Assembly: GCA_008360955.1 (NCBI GenBank)
Contig: LUCM01005569.1
Coordinates: forward strand, 80,329 to 144,328
Source: Fasciolopsis buskii
Taxonomy: Eukaryota > Platyhelminthes > Trematoda > Plagiorchiida > Fasciolidae
Direction of reading: 5' to 3'
DNA length: 64,000 nucleotides
A program made the translations under genes and the position numbers. Position 1 is the stretch's first letter. Every line of letters begins with the position of its first letter. Shown piece after piece: positions 25,101 to 37,400 of the stretch. Under the pieces are notes generated by a model. It saw only the letters and a list, made by a program, of their open reading frames with translations. It did no database searches and had not been told where the DNA came from.

Positions 25101-28051
25101 GGGCGATGTGATCATTCGCATTAGAAGCTTCTCACAGGTTTTCGATGGAAGTTCCTTTTCGTGTTCAGTAAACACCGAGGGCGAAATAAACTTTTTAAAA
25201 GGATGCGTCGAAGTAACACATCAAAAGTCACTCCTAGTAGAGATTACAGTTCAACAGCTGGACACAACTAACAAAGTGCACCAGAAATGAAGCAGCAGGT
25301 AATGCTAAACCTTCGATGAATTTCGATGAACATCCGGATTTTGGAAGAAAGACATCGGAGTTCGGTTACGAATGACAGTATGAAAGGACACATCCCGAGA
25401 TACAGAATCTCAAGTTTGACCCACTGTCGGTCACTGTTTTATCCGATAGGCTTTGGACGAAGAAGATATCGTTCCATACAAAGCGCAAACAGGTGTGGAA
25501 ATAAATAAAATAGCTAGATATTGTCACCATGCGTTTAGTGAGACATGTAAAAGCCTCAGTTCCTAAAGGATGAGTGTCACGAATTGCAAAAGATGCACCA
25601 ACAGAGTCTTAATCAGTGCAGTCGAGTACTACACACGATGATGCGGTACAATTGACTGAGTAATCGGAGAAAACGTGAAGGTGAATGACACCGAAATAAT
25701 AAGAAAGCATCCTTCGTTTTCGTAGCAAAATAAATGAACATCTGCGGATTCATTTTTTGCACAGTTTATCTGTTTTCTGTTGTCATTCAATTTCTTTGTT
25801 AATGAAACAGCGGTGTGCTGTGCTTTCGGGGAAGCAGTCTCGGCAAACAGAGGGCTATCAACTGGAAAACCGGTCGGCGGCAGGGTTATTCGAAGAGAAG
25901 AACTTTAAATTGAAACATCCTGATATTAACTGCCTGACCACCGCCTATATAGAAAACAATTTCAAGTGGAAGAACTACAAAAAGGTTTTAATGCTTATAT
26001 AGGTACGAGGTTCAGCACAGTCGGTAGTTAGAGATTCGAGTGAAAATCAGGAAAGAACTATGCCAGGAAATCATTTGGCCTTTTGAATATTGAAAGGAAA
26101 AAACTTCTTGGTGCGAAAATTGTGCTTGGATTAGGCAAAAGTATGAACAAAGCTGAGCTAAGCGTGAATAAAGCTTTTATTTAATAAGAATGAAATGATT
26201 TCCGGCAGAAATTGGAACAAGTTATTCAACTGGAAAACAATAGGCGGAATAGTGAAAATTTCCCGGGGGATCTGGACTTCCGCTAGGTGAATCACTAAGG
26301 CCATTTGGAATCAGTTGGACTGTAGGTGCATAATTAAAATTACAACACCGTATAGTGATTGCTGTCCAGTATGGAACTAATAAGCAACGGACGGATAAAA
26401 ACGCATTGTTTTCGCACTGGCAAAATGCCGGAGTAAAATGTACTTTGCCGATACTGATACCACTAAATGTACAAAGTTCATAATGATGGGAAGCAGATGA
26501 ATAGCCCGTAAATGTTTGCTCTATAAAGGAGACTATCTTTGTCTTGTTAAACCAAGAAGAATATGATAATGCATCCGAATGAGGCGTTTTACATTTTTCT
26601 TTGCCCTGTGGCAAAAGATCAAGGATGTTAGTAAACAATGAAATTGCCTATCCCATCATTCATCTAGGTTTCATGGGTGCACGTAGCGATTGTGCTGCAG
26701 GAAATGCGTGAGCCTGTTGCATTTATCAAATGTATCCAGGGTTTGCGGGCAGCAGCTTGTTCGCTGAACAGTAGAAACTAGAAAAACCTGGGCTTGTAAA
26801 CTCACGCAACTCACAAGCAGGTAAAAAAACACTCATAGTGAGGCCACTTACATCTCAGATGCACGAGGGATTGACAGCCCACCGGATGCATCAGAATCAA
26901 GCGGAATCCATCTGGTACATATCGAGAACCAATCATATTCAAGGGCACATGAAGTTCGGACAATGAACCAAGATTGATTATCGTCAAGGGAATACTCTGT
27001 GTACATGCGTGTTCATTCGCCAAGTGTCCACGTGTATGAGATGGATCGACTCTGGCTCCATGATGAACGGAATAAGAGAAATGTGCATGGTGATTCGGCC
27101 CGTTTGCTGGACACGGCACATTAATAGTGAATAGTAATGGAAGAGTCATTCCATCGGGTGGTGTGCGATTAGGGACTGCACGCTAGCCCATGACAAGTCA
27201 TCCTCGACAATATCGGAAGAAAATGCTGACTTCAATTGGCGGAATAAAGTTCCTCAAGAAAAAGCACCGGCCAAAACTTTTAACCTCGAAAAATACCGCT
27301 CTTTGGAGATAGCGGTTGACTGAACCAGTCAGTTAGAGTATATGCCCACGGGAATAACCAAAGCCATTAATTGAACGAAATCCCAAATGCAAGTTCCGAA
27401 AAGGGTACGTGAATGAGTTCTAGCGTCCACAGTTTAATGCCAACTTTGAATGGTTAGGGAATTTTAAAAACAAACCCCTACAATGTCCTCGTCGGCGAAA
27501 TAGATATTGTCTCCGGCAGCAACATTCAAATTGCTACCTCTGATAAGGAAATTATCATCATTATATTCATCGTTGTTGTTACGATTATCAGTGAAAAGCC
27601 ACAATTATGCACAGCAATTCCAGGCAAGGTTTTCAGTTGATTTCGCTGAGGCGGACACAAGCACTTCCGTAAGCGTGAAATGAAATCAAATTGGGAAAGT
27701 AGGTTGTGTTACAATTTAGAAAAGATTACTGGCGATCGAGTGTGGGCATGATTACGGTACATTATTTTATTCAGGGAAAAATAGATTTTTTGCGTAAGGT
27801 CTTGTTTCATGGAATCTCATTATACTAGTTTTTTCAGTTTAAATATTTTAAACACTGATAAACTCTCAGCATGGAAATCGACAAGTCTGTGAAAAGAAGT
27901 TACCTTACCGAACGAGGCGATAAGTCTACGTAGGAACAGAACAAAGCTTAAGTATAAGGACAGTCCATTATGTTTACAGGCATAAGCCGAGAGCCCTTGG
28001 GAAATTGTTTGCAAAGGAACTCATAAAATGTGATCACAGCCCTCCAGGCCT
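19191..28051. other. Long stretch without recognisable genes
   Basis: Nearly 9 kb of A+T-rich, stop-dense sequence with no recognisable protein family, RNA gene or clear repeat by eye. A few open frames look more protein-like than the rest: 21089-21394 (-, 101 codons from an ATG), 25757-26002 (+, charged, preceded by an AG acceptor at 25809-25810), 26222-26638 (-, 138 codons) and 26811-27149 (-, 112 codons). None carries a motif I know, and frames of these lengths are expected by chance. Confidence 0.5.
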
Positions 28052-28070
28052 TGTGGTCACCGAGATTGGG

Positions 28071-28145
28071 GTTTAGGTTACAAATGTTTCATCGTCAATC
28101 GTGACCACATATTGCAGTGCGCGATGAAACATTTGTGGTCTAAAC
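28071..28145 (+). ncRNA. Strong hairpin, pre-miRNA-sized (function unknown)
   Basis: Two 24-base arms, 28071-28094 and 28122-28145, are inverted copies around a 27-base loop (28095-28121). Fifteen consecutive inner pairs (28080-28094 with 28122-28136) and six outer pairs (28071-28076 with 28140-28145) are perfect. The three positions between them (28077-28079 with 28137-28139) are G-U, U-G and U-G in a plus-strand transcript. The RNA therefore forms an unbroken 24-pair helix only when made from the plus strand; the minus-strand RNA would have three A-C mismatches. The total of 75 bases is pre-miRNA size. It could instead be the core of a small palindromic transposon. I recognise no known miRNA sequence in it. 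Confidence 0.45.
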
Positions 28146-30999
28146 AAAGACCGTTGCCAACAAAAGGGCTCAAAAATTGTCAGATTAAGGCGCAAAAACT
28201 TGCTTAGAACAGTACAAAGCAGTACTTCTTTGCTCCATGGTAAGCATCTGCCGAGAAAAATTACGAAAACCAAAATGATGACCAATTCTGATGTAGTTTA
28301 CTCTCCACCAAGAGGGACCGGTACATTGAAGGCCCAATAGTCTAGGCACATTGTCTTCTACTCTCTGACGAGGAAAGGAATTGAGTTCAATGTACTTCGG
28401 TAAACTTATTGTTTGGCATAAATCCTAGCCGTACAATATCCACCTTCTTTAGTAGGAGGCGTTATTACTTCTTAAAAACCGTTTTGTCATCTATATTGGC
28501 AAGCATATGGTATTTACTGATTCCTATGAATACATAATTGATGGTTTCAACGAAACACTGAAAACATTGGAGCAATAATTCTTCTTAGGAAGAAATGCGG
28601 GGTTCTTCCAGCTATAAGTCTAGTTGGTTTTTTTTGATTTGACTGTGAGACAAAGTGATCTTGTAATCGGGGGTCCAAGTACCCTGCACTCTTCTAACAC
28701 ATTGTATGAGTTAACCTATTATAATTTCCTTGGTCGCGCATGATCTATTATGATCTACAGTAATTTACGCATCCCGGTGCATTGATTGATTTGCCTGTAC
28801 AACTTTATCTGATTTATGCACTTAAACATATGTGAATGGGAATGGTGGCATTTTAGTGCGAACGAACAGGGTTCCATGAATCAATATTTACTCTTTATTA
28901 ACAGGACAGAAAATTCCAAATATTTGGGAATTCACGAAAGATACAGATCTGTTTTTAGTATATGATTAGATCCATGAATGGGAGTTACTGTTCGAGTGTA
29001 GGAAGAAAGACTGGAAAAATGTACTGTTAAGAGCGGATAAAATGCCTCTGTGATGATGCGCGAAAAGGGAAGGAGAAAAAAATATCTCAAAAAGGCGGCA
29101 ATACTTTTGAATGCAAAAACGGGAAAGTAGTCAATTTTAAATTAACACGTTGCCAGAAAAGTGATACACAGAAAATTGAAAATACTTTTACATTGTTTAA
29201 AAACTTCGCTGCAAGAACAGTAAATAAAGCCGTTCGATTTCAAAGCCAGTAGAACAAAGGATTCTGAAATCAATAAAAATCGTCCGCTTAGAGGAATGCA
29301 AGAAAATTGGGCATGCTCAGTATTCAGACAATCTTCCATACAGCAAGCGAATTAAAGAAATAACTTGGTAAATGTTGTGACTGGTTTTATTTTCCCGCAA
29401 AATTGCGACTAGTTAAAAAACTGTGTCCATGATTATGTTATTTTGACCTCATAGTTTTATTTTGTGGAAGGGGTTTGAAACTTATTATATCATTAGCAAT
29501 TGCTCTTTTAGTCAGTTGTTTTTGTCCCAGGACCTAAATAGAACCAGTTATCGTTATTAGTTTCCTTATAAATTTTTTATTGACGTGTGCCAGGGTCTCT
29601 CAAGAACACGGTTCGCTAAAAATCTCGTTTTATCACGAGTCCACCTGCCAATTCATCACGGATATCACGTAACCACCCCGTGCAGGTGCCGGCAAATTCG
29701 CGGGTCAGTCTGGTTCTTGTGCACTTGACAACTAAATTGCGTACTTGTTGTAGAAACTCAAATTAAAAGATCACATTGCAAATCACGTTGAACAAATAGT
29801 GGCTGCTGTACCACATACAACCCATTCGGCTCCGTTTTATGTGCTGCTGGTCGGCATATTTTGCTGTTATCAAATTGTTGTGTGCGCCGTTGGCAACACT
29901 TTCAAGACTGCATGCGCATTTCAGACAGTCCCAGGGGAGCACACGCTATAACATGAGCGAGGCCCGTCGACATTTAAATCAGCCAGTGAAGTTGGAATTT
30001 CCTACTTCGGTTGTTGCTTGATAGACGAAAGACCAAACTTCGACAGCGAGTACAGAGTAATCGCTGTCCAACTGGTTGCTACCCAATTTGCTCAAAAGTA
30101 AAAACGAATTGACAATGACTTCTTAAATCTGGAAACCTGAATGACAACAGTACATCAACCAAACAAAACCATTTCTCATTCTGACTAACCACTCTTGTAT
30201 ATCAGGGTATTATTTTCTCAAATGTTTCTTCATCGCTCGCATAGTTTTCTACAAAACTTTCATTCCTATAGAACCTAATGTTAGATTAAGCAAAACAATG
30301 TGAAACTAAACGAGTTTAGCCGATGAATCATGTTTTATTGCAAAACATTGGTTGAACGACCATTCGAGTAAGTAAACAATAAGAGATTTCTCTGGCCGGT
30401 AAATTCCATGAAGTTTTGCACAACTGGTGCCGAAAAAGAAGGTTCCATGTTTCTTGAGAATGGCTAGCTCCCGTATTGGAGTCAATAATTTGTCTTTAGA
30501 AAAATTAACTTTTTCTGCCTCAGTAATTTTCAAGGGTCTTGAAAAACACTTCGTATGTCTGCTTGAAGAAATTGGTTCCTGAAAAAAGAAAGAAAATGAA
30601 TAAGAAATAAGGGATGCCAGAGTCTCAACATCTACAGCAAGTAGCAGTACGTATTTCTTAGAAGCATTCACGATTGTCATTTTCTGTTGGTTCAAAATGG
30701 AAGGAAGGAGCTGTGTGCAAAGGAAACTTTTGAAACAAACAAAAGTTGTTACACGGAAAGTCCCGCAGGTAAATTTATTTTTTTATTTGACGCTACACTT
30801 CGTGAGTTCAGAAACTTACATTCCAGTCAACAGAAGATGAAGTAGGGGGATTAGTTTACTTGATAAGTAGAGGGTAAACTAACATTTCAGGCAGATGAAA
30901 GATGGATATTAGGTGAAACACTTTCAGTTATGTAAGTTTGAGTGCAACTTATAATTTCCTTCCTATTGATCAGAATGTGTGCTAAATGAGCGACAGTAG
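28146..30999. other. No recognisable gene; one candidate minus-strand exon
   Basis: A+T-rich sequence without a recognisable family. The only notable item is a minus-strand open frame, 30306-30578, that begins directly after a pyrimidine-rich tract and CAG and runs about 90 codons to a stop, described under findings. Confidence 0.5.
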
Positions 31000-32860
31000 A
31001 ACTGGAATAAATGACAACACAAGAGGGAATTAGTATGTAGATCGAAAAAGGGATTCATGCGAATATTAGACGGGCCACTAGCTAGGAGTCCCACGGGACC
31101 TATTCGAACTTGCGTGGAAAAGGTTTCACAGACCTCAATGATATGTCAATGTATACGTCAAAAATTTTATCAACAAGCGGAAAAAACTTGGCTAGTGAAA
31201 CACAGACCTTGGCAAAGTAAGAGGAAATCGTTTTTGTAAAGGCGTGGAAAAACAAATGGAGAGTAATAAAGCGAGATAGGTAAAACACACTGGTGGACAA
31301 CAAAAGTACTCACTGTTTGCTTTGCATCAAACTGTCTCAGTCTGTGGATTTGAAAAGATTGTCGTATTACGTGGTTGACAGATTCGGAGATATGGAAAGA
31401 CCACCGCAAATTGGTCCAAAATGTAACATCTAAGCATTTTACAGATTTGGCTGTGGAAACGTAATTGGCTTCAGCCATCGAATTTTCACTGAGGGGGAGG
31501 CCATCGAGAAAAGGGAAAAGCGCACTCAAAAATTTAGACATACTAAAGTGAAGACCAAACTTGGGGAAGAAGTCCTGAATATTTAGCGAATTCCGTGCGA
31601 GGAATGAGAAATCTGACTGACTGGAAATTGACTGAGAGAGTAGAGCGTCATCCTTAAACCTGGTATGTTGATCAGTTGAATGAACAAACAAACCACTAAG
31701 ATAAACCGTAAAAAGATAAGTTGAAAGAAGGGCTGCTTAGAGAAGACCGAATTTATTAGGTAAGGGAGTGGATAAGTGATAACCCGCTTCAGCTTGTTGA
31801 GTTCTTTTGGAAAAATATAGAAGGTAGATAATCACAAGGTTCAGAAATATGCAGAAGGAAAGAATAAGGTACGGAGGAGAAGGAAGAGGATATATCTTAA
31901 AAAGAAGTACCGGCTGATTTTAGACCGTTGTGAAAGCTTTTCGCATCAAAATGCTTGTGAGAAGCGACTGCATTTAGAGTGCCCCCTTTTGGCTTGCACG
32001 TAAACTGAAATTGATCCTACAGATATCGCGGGAGAAACACACAACGGCCAAAGATACCATGTTTATTTAATTTCAGGGCGAAAAAGGTAGTAGGAAAAAG
32101 ACAAAACTGTTCAGATAAAATTGTCAGGGTTTCGTGTTTGCGGAGAACAAAGTTGCAGATTCCCATGGGACTGAGACAACTCCAAAAACAAAGAATTTTT
32201 TAACGATCACAGTCATAATTTTCGTGAGGGAACTTGTTTCCAATTTGAGAATGGTGCAGGACAGACTGTCTGGGCCAACTGCGGACGCAGTTTTAAGGGA
32301 TTAATAAAGTGTGATTGTTTGCAATATGAAAGTGGTTAACATGTGAGATAGCAGCGAATGTATAGGGAAACATGGTGTTGAAAGATGGGCGAATGAACAC
32401 GGCATTCAGAGTATCAGCGTACTCGTTGCAAATCGGCAATCGAATACGTTGCCACTACAAAAGCCAGGCATCGTGCCAAACAGTTTCATTCATGGTAGTG
32501 CCTAGAACGCATTGGTAAAGGATGAGCTCAATCATTTTATCGCCTTTTTGAACATGATAGCACAGTGTTCTACAGAAGCTCGTTCATGAAGTTCATAATC
32601 AGTTTCATTTTGTCGTCTGAGAAATTTAAGTTGAAATGGAACTGTACTGCCGTTGTTACTGAATACGGTTTTAATGCAGCAGCGTAATTCCCAGATTTCA
32701 TTCAGTGTTTTCGCAAATAGTTCTAGCGCATGGAGGTAGCATTCAAAGGAGTACGAAGAATATACCATGGTGAGAAACTTTTGAAGCAAGAAACTACTGG
32801 TGTAAGGCAAATTTCTTGTGTTAGCATTGGTTTGCTTCTTTTTGCCAAACAAGTAGCAGG
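31000..32860 (-). mobile_element. Degenerate Jockey/CR1-like LINE reverse transcriptase
   Basis: Minus-strand LINE RT fossil, read from about 32860 down. A linker frame (32532-32852) includes ELRCCIKTVFSNNGSTVP. The finger block is KTASAVGPDSLSCTILKL, matching 'K..G.DG(L/I)...LL', with A-V-G-P-D at 32268-32282, then SVPWESATLFSANTKP ('P..WK.A.V.PI.K'). After decayed palm sequence, the longest uninterrupted LINE-derived frame in the window (31170-31691, 173 codons) gives the C-terminal half. It contains FGLHFSMSKFLSALFPF ('GL.LN..K...M.F'), SVKCLDVTFWTNLRWSFHI ('VKYLGV.....L.W..HI'), QIHRLRQFDA and VLPISLYYSPFVFP ('VLP.LLYCSP'). A final frame to about 31000 holds the thumb end. The YADD region was not located. 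It is inactive. Confidence 0.8.
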
Positions 32861-34284
32861 CAGTCGGGAGTGACTGGTACGTCTAGCTGAAATGAGTGAC
32901 CACTGGGAGAAACAGGAACATGCAGTAGTAGGTGAAGGAGTTTGAAATGATTGTCATGCTTGGAATAAGTTATATATCAGCCAAGCCGGAAGCGAGTGGG
33001 AGATACGTATAAACAAATAGATAATAGCGATGACAAGACCATAGAACAGAATGTTATAATATATAAAACAAGACGGAGCTACGTACATCTTATAAGACGC
33101 AGGACCCACGACGGAGGAAATATCTGATGTGTAATTAAACCACTGCTCGGTGATCGCCGCTATTAAAAAGAGTGAAAACATTGTTGAACTAATCAGACCG
33201 TCGGATAATTATACGGGATGCCACATGCCACCCGACTTCTTGCAATGAAAGCCATCTTGACAAAATCACTGAAAGTTTTCAAATTGAACAAGGTTATTCT
33301 CAATAATTTCGCTAGACCAGGATGCTTCAATACAAGCGACACATGTGACCAAGAGTTCAAAACATTGACTAAGTACGGTATTCTCCAAAATAGGGAGTTG
33401 AAATTAGTATTAACAAGGCCGGCCGAGTCATCTTGCTTGATGTTGTCCGACTAAGGAATGCCTGCCAAAAAACACGTGTTTCCTGCACCAGGTCGAGTTT
33501 GACAAACGTATGCAAAAAGGTAATGATATGGATGAAGCAGAACCAGTATGGAAGCAAATTTCCTTCAAATAACAACCTTTAGACAACATGACGAAAGTAT
33601 ATTACTAACTTCAAGAACCATGAGCCTCAAGGAGTTTACTCTCGACCAGTATTTTCTTTGGGCCTAACAGGAGCAAACAGATGCCACTTATCGAGATGGC
33701 TGTGCACTAACTCAGAGCGACTATTTTATGGGGACGAATGATAACTGTTTCAAACAGTTGCAGGAGACAAATTACTGTTAGGTCGAAAGCAGTGAAAATC
33801 AAGGCCGAGGCAGAATTAAAGTTACAAACAAAAAGCATATAAATGATCCTGCAGAAGTGAAACAGGATGTCAAAACTCATTCGCCCTAAGATGGGGCGTA
33901 AATGATGCATGCAAAAATCTTGCAGGAAGTTTGCAGTAAAAGTCTGCTTTTACACATAAAGTGTGAGGCAATCGAAAAATTAGTGAATTACTAAACATGC
34001 CGTCATTTCAATTACGGCATTTACAGCATGTCTAAGTTTGCCGCGCTGAGGTCCTAAGGCGAAAAATCTTATGAAGACACCAAACAATCGGGCAGTAGAC
34101 TGCACTGGAGTATGCAAGAATAAGGTGAAAATAGCCAAACCAGGAACAGTGGCGCATTTCCCAACTGTCGCTAGAACCTATGATGGGAAAAAAACAGCCG
34201 CATTAGTGCATTAGTCAAAAAAGAAGGGACACTGCTTAACCAATCCACAATTCACACTGCAGTTTTGGAGGTGCGCAACCAAAA
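32861..34284. other. No recognisable gene
   Basis: This lies 5' of the minus-strand LINE RT fossil, where that element's endonuclease would be expected. A hydrophobic minus-strand frame at 32954-33181 and another at 33707-33910 show no secure endonuclease block. A small inverted repeat, ATGCCGT with ACGGCAT (33997-34003 and 34014-34020), is present. Confidence 0.5.
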
Positions 34285-34480
34285 TGACCGGCCATGGTCA
34301 AGAGGTGAACTTTCTGACGTCTTATCCTGTGAGTCGCTGGTTCGAGTCTCCCACTGCCGCCCCGCGACCCCAGTTGGCAGCCCTCTTGGGTCAGAGACCT
34401 CCTTCCTGAAACTGATGTGCATTATTGTTGCACTAACAAAGAAAGTAAGTGAAAAAAAGGTGAAAAAAGCTGAAGTGAAA
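34285..34480 (+). repeat. tRNA-derived SINE
   Basis: A pol III A-box-like element, TGGTCAAGAGG (34295-34305), is followed by a B box, GGTTCGAGTCTC (34339-34350). The A-to-B start distance is 44 bases, the spacing seen in a normal tRNA. The T-loop sequence TTCGAGT is intact, but acceptor and T-stem pairing is mostly lost, as in a SINE head. A G+C-rich body (to about 34415) and an A-rich, GAAAA-containing tail (34435-34475) follow. This G+C-rich island is in sharp contrast to its A+T-rich flanks. I did not see a second clear copy in this window, so the family assignment rests on the promoter layout. Confidence 0.6.
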
Positions 34481-37400
34481 TGAAGTAGCATGGAGAGGAA
34501 TGTCAAACTAGGGATCGAAGAAAGTATAGGGGTGATACGACAACGGAGCCCCGGGTGCACCCACCTGATGGAGGACCGTGATTATGTCGCCAGTCGGGTG
34601 CCTACTGGGAGATTATCTTTCCAAGCAAAAAAATTTGCTAACCCCAAAGCTCAAAGCAGAGAAATATTCTGGGGACGCGCTGTTTTTCACTGCACTAAGA
34701 AGTTCGATTTCTCGTTTCATTTCTACATATTGGAAACAAATTTTGCAGTTGAAACATTCTTTCGTCGCAAACAAAGATACCCAATTTATGTACTAACTTT
34801 CCTTAGTAGGTGGTGATGTTACTTCTCCGATCAAGTGGACTGAGTTGTTCGAATTAGCGAGTGGAGATTGTTTGATGGATCTGGCAGACAGATCACGATG
34901 GACTCAGTTTATGACTTCGGTAATGCACGAGTGCACAAAAATCGTCCGGACCCGTTGAAATTATTGCTCCGATGCAAATGTGAAAAATGTACATATCGGC
35001 ATTTCTCTTATTCGCTTTCGAAATCGGTTGTTTTCCGTCAGCTTACAGCAGTTTACTTTCACTGTTTTTTGTGCTCGTAGTACGGCTATGTGGGAGCAAA
35101 CTAAAAATCTTGCACGGAAAATGCGAACAAATGAATCAAAAAGTTGTAAGTTATAGTTTTAGTTTCTCCAACCTTGAGGTCAGTTCGTCGGTTGGCTGAA
35201 GACTAATCCACATAAAAACTGGGGAGAGAAAAAGAGTAAGTTTTCTGTTCATTAAAACAATACGTCCGGGAACCAAATGTTGTTCATGTTTTTTTCTGTG
35301 GTCCTCAAAGTTCCATGTAGTAGACATACATTGGTTCAAATACTGATTTCAAAAACACTAACTGCCACTTGTAGAGCTGGAATGACTACTTACATCCTTT
35401 AGAGATGAAAACCTGATCTCCTTCTGTCTATTACAGAGGAACAGAAAAGGACATGTCGCGAGATGCCAGCAATTTGTTTGTACTCTTAGATTCCAAACGT
35501 ATATGATGAAAGTTTGTGCATGGTAAATTGCGTTCATCTAGGTAGAAAATGTGCCTGCAGTTAGTACCGGAACAATATGAAAGGCTCTCCTTATAGCGAC
35601 AAACCTAATTCGCTGAGGACTTGCAGAATGTCGAAACCCGTAGTTTAGGGATTTTATCACGTATTTTGTAGTCTTTTGATAAAGAGGACAACATTATGGA
35701 CTTTAAACAGACATTTCCGTCTACGTAACTCCACCGTTGCCAAAAGCTTTCATTGTAAGCAGCTCACAGTCTTAATAGGATTGCTTCTTTAATTATTACA
35801 TGGTTTTTCTACGATAAAAGATTAGACGAATAGGCCGTCCAAATAACCAGTTCGGGATTGCTAAATTTACTTAGGCTTTTGAATGTCGTAATGGTTAGTT
35901 ATAAACAGTTGTTCATTCCGGGCTCGAGATCCATGCACTACCGATTATTCTCGGTGCATACCGCAACAGTAAAAAGGATAAAACTGTGCTATGCTTCCAT
36001 CTTTTTAGCACTTATTAGGATTAGGATTGCAACATCACATGAAGAATCCCTGTATGAAAACGTCAACCATAGAAATGATAAATCACCCAGAAAGTTCTAG
36101 ACAAAGCCCAGCCAGCAACCTGAGAAGTTCCACGAAAGACTAGCAGCTTTCAAACCAAAACAGCTTTTGGAACAAGAGATTCTTCAACTAAAGTTACAAA
36201 GCCTTTGTATACATAGATACTTTAAACTTTGCAAAGCTGGTCGCACTTAACCGGAACAAAGGTATTCATAAAAGTGAAGCAGCAAATCATAGTGGTTGCT
36301 TGATACATGCGATTAGATTAACACAATTTATAATATACTAAAATCGTGTTAGTAACAAAAGAACGCTAATGTTTGTAATATTTGATAAAATTGCCAAATG
36401 TTCAACGACGGCAGCATTATTTCGATAGGGTAGCCGATGCAGAAAGCTGAAATGTTTCACCCTTCGACTGCCAACTAGGTGGGCCTTGTTTGATCCCAAA
36501 AATTATACAAACCTGTTGCTGATGAGCAGCGGCAAAATTTTTAATTTCTAAGAACATTAGGCACAGATTACAATTCTTTTCACTTTCTGCGGATTGCTTG
36601 TAAGTTTGGCATGAAGGATTTTAAAATGGTTGAGAAAGAGTGGATTATCCGAGAGGCTTCCAAGTGCAGAGTAAGTGAAAGCAAATTTGATTATTCGCAT
36701 AAAAAGACGCCTGCAAAACTACTTTGTTATAATGTTATTAGTCAAAAATCTAATTATAAAAATCAGCAAACAGAATATACTGAAGTTTGACCTCTATATC
36801 AAGGGAACAAATCGAGAAGAACGGTCAAAGTTGATGGTTCGGTAGTTGCATTCAAAATACATTTGATAGTTGGTGTGCAAATAAACTTAAGGCTACCGGA
36901 ACAAATTAAGGCAGTTTCATTTAAATACAATCGATATGCATATTATTAACAAATTAATTAATAGAAGGTAACTGACCATGAAATGGGGGTGCCAGGACTC
37001 GTCCAGCGTTTGTTAAAGACAGTTCTACCAGCCCGTGCAAATTTGTTCCTCATAGTTTAATTCGGTAGCAATGTAACATGTAAATGGAATAAGAAAACAA
37101 AGTCCATTTTTTCAAAAGCTGACTAGCAAGCCATATGTGAATTGTGACGGCCGAAACGAAGAGGACTCCATGCGTTAGGAACTGATTCACGCCGATTAAT
37201 ATAACGACGGTCACGGGTTCTGCACTTAGTTTTCCTTGGTGCATCTCCCTTAATAATTACAATCAGAATTTTGAAACAGCTTGGAGTCCAGATGATCGAG
37301 TATGCTATTAGATTTTTTTGTCCGACATCTGAAGGCCGGAACCGGATCACGTACCGAGAAGTTGCGCTATTCCCTTAAGTGCCGTGGATACGGCCATCAA

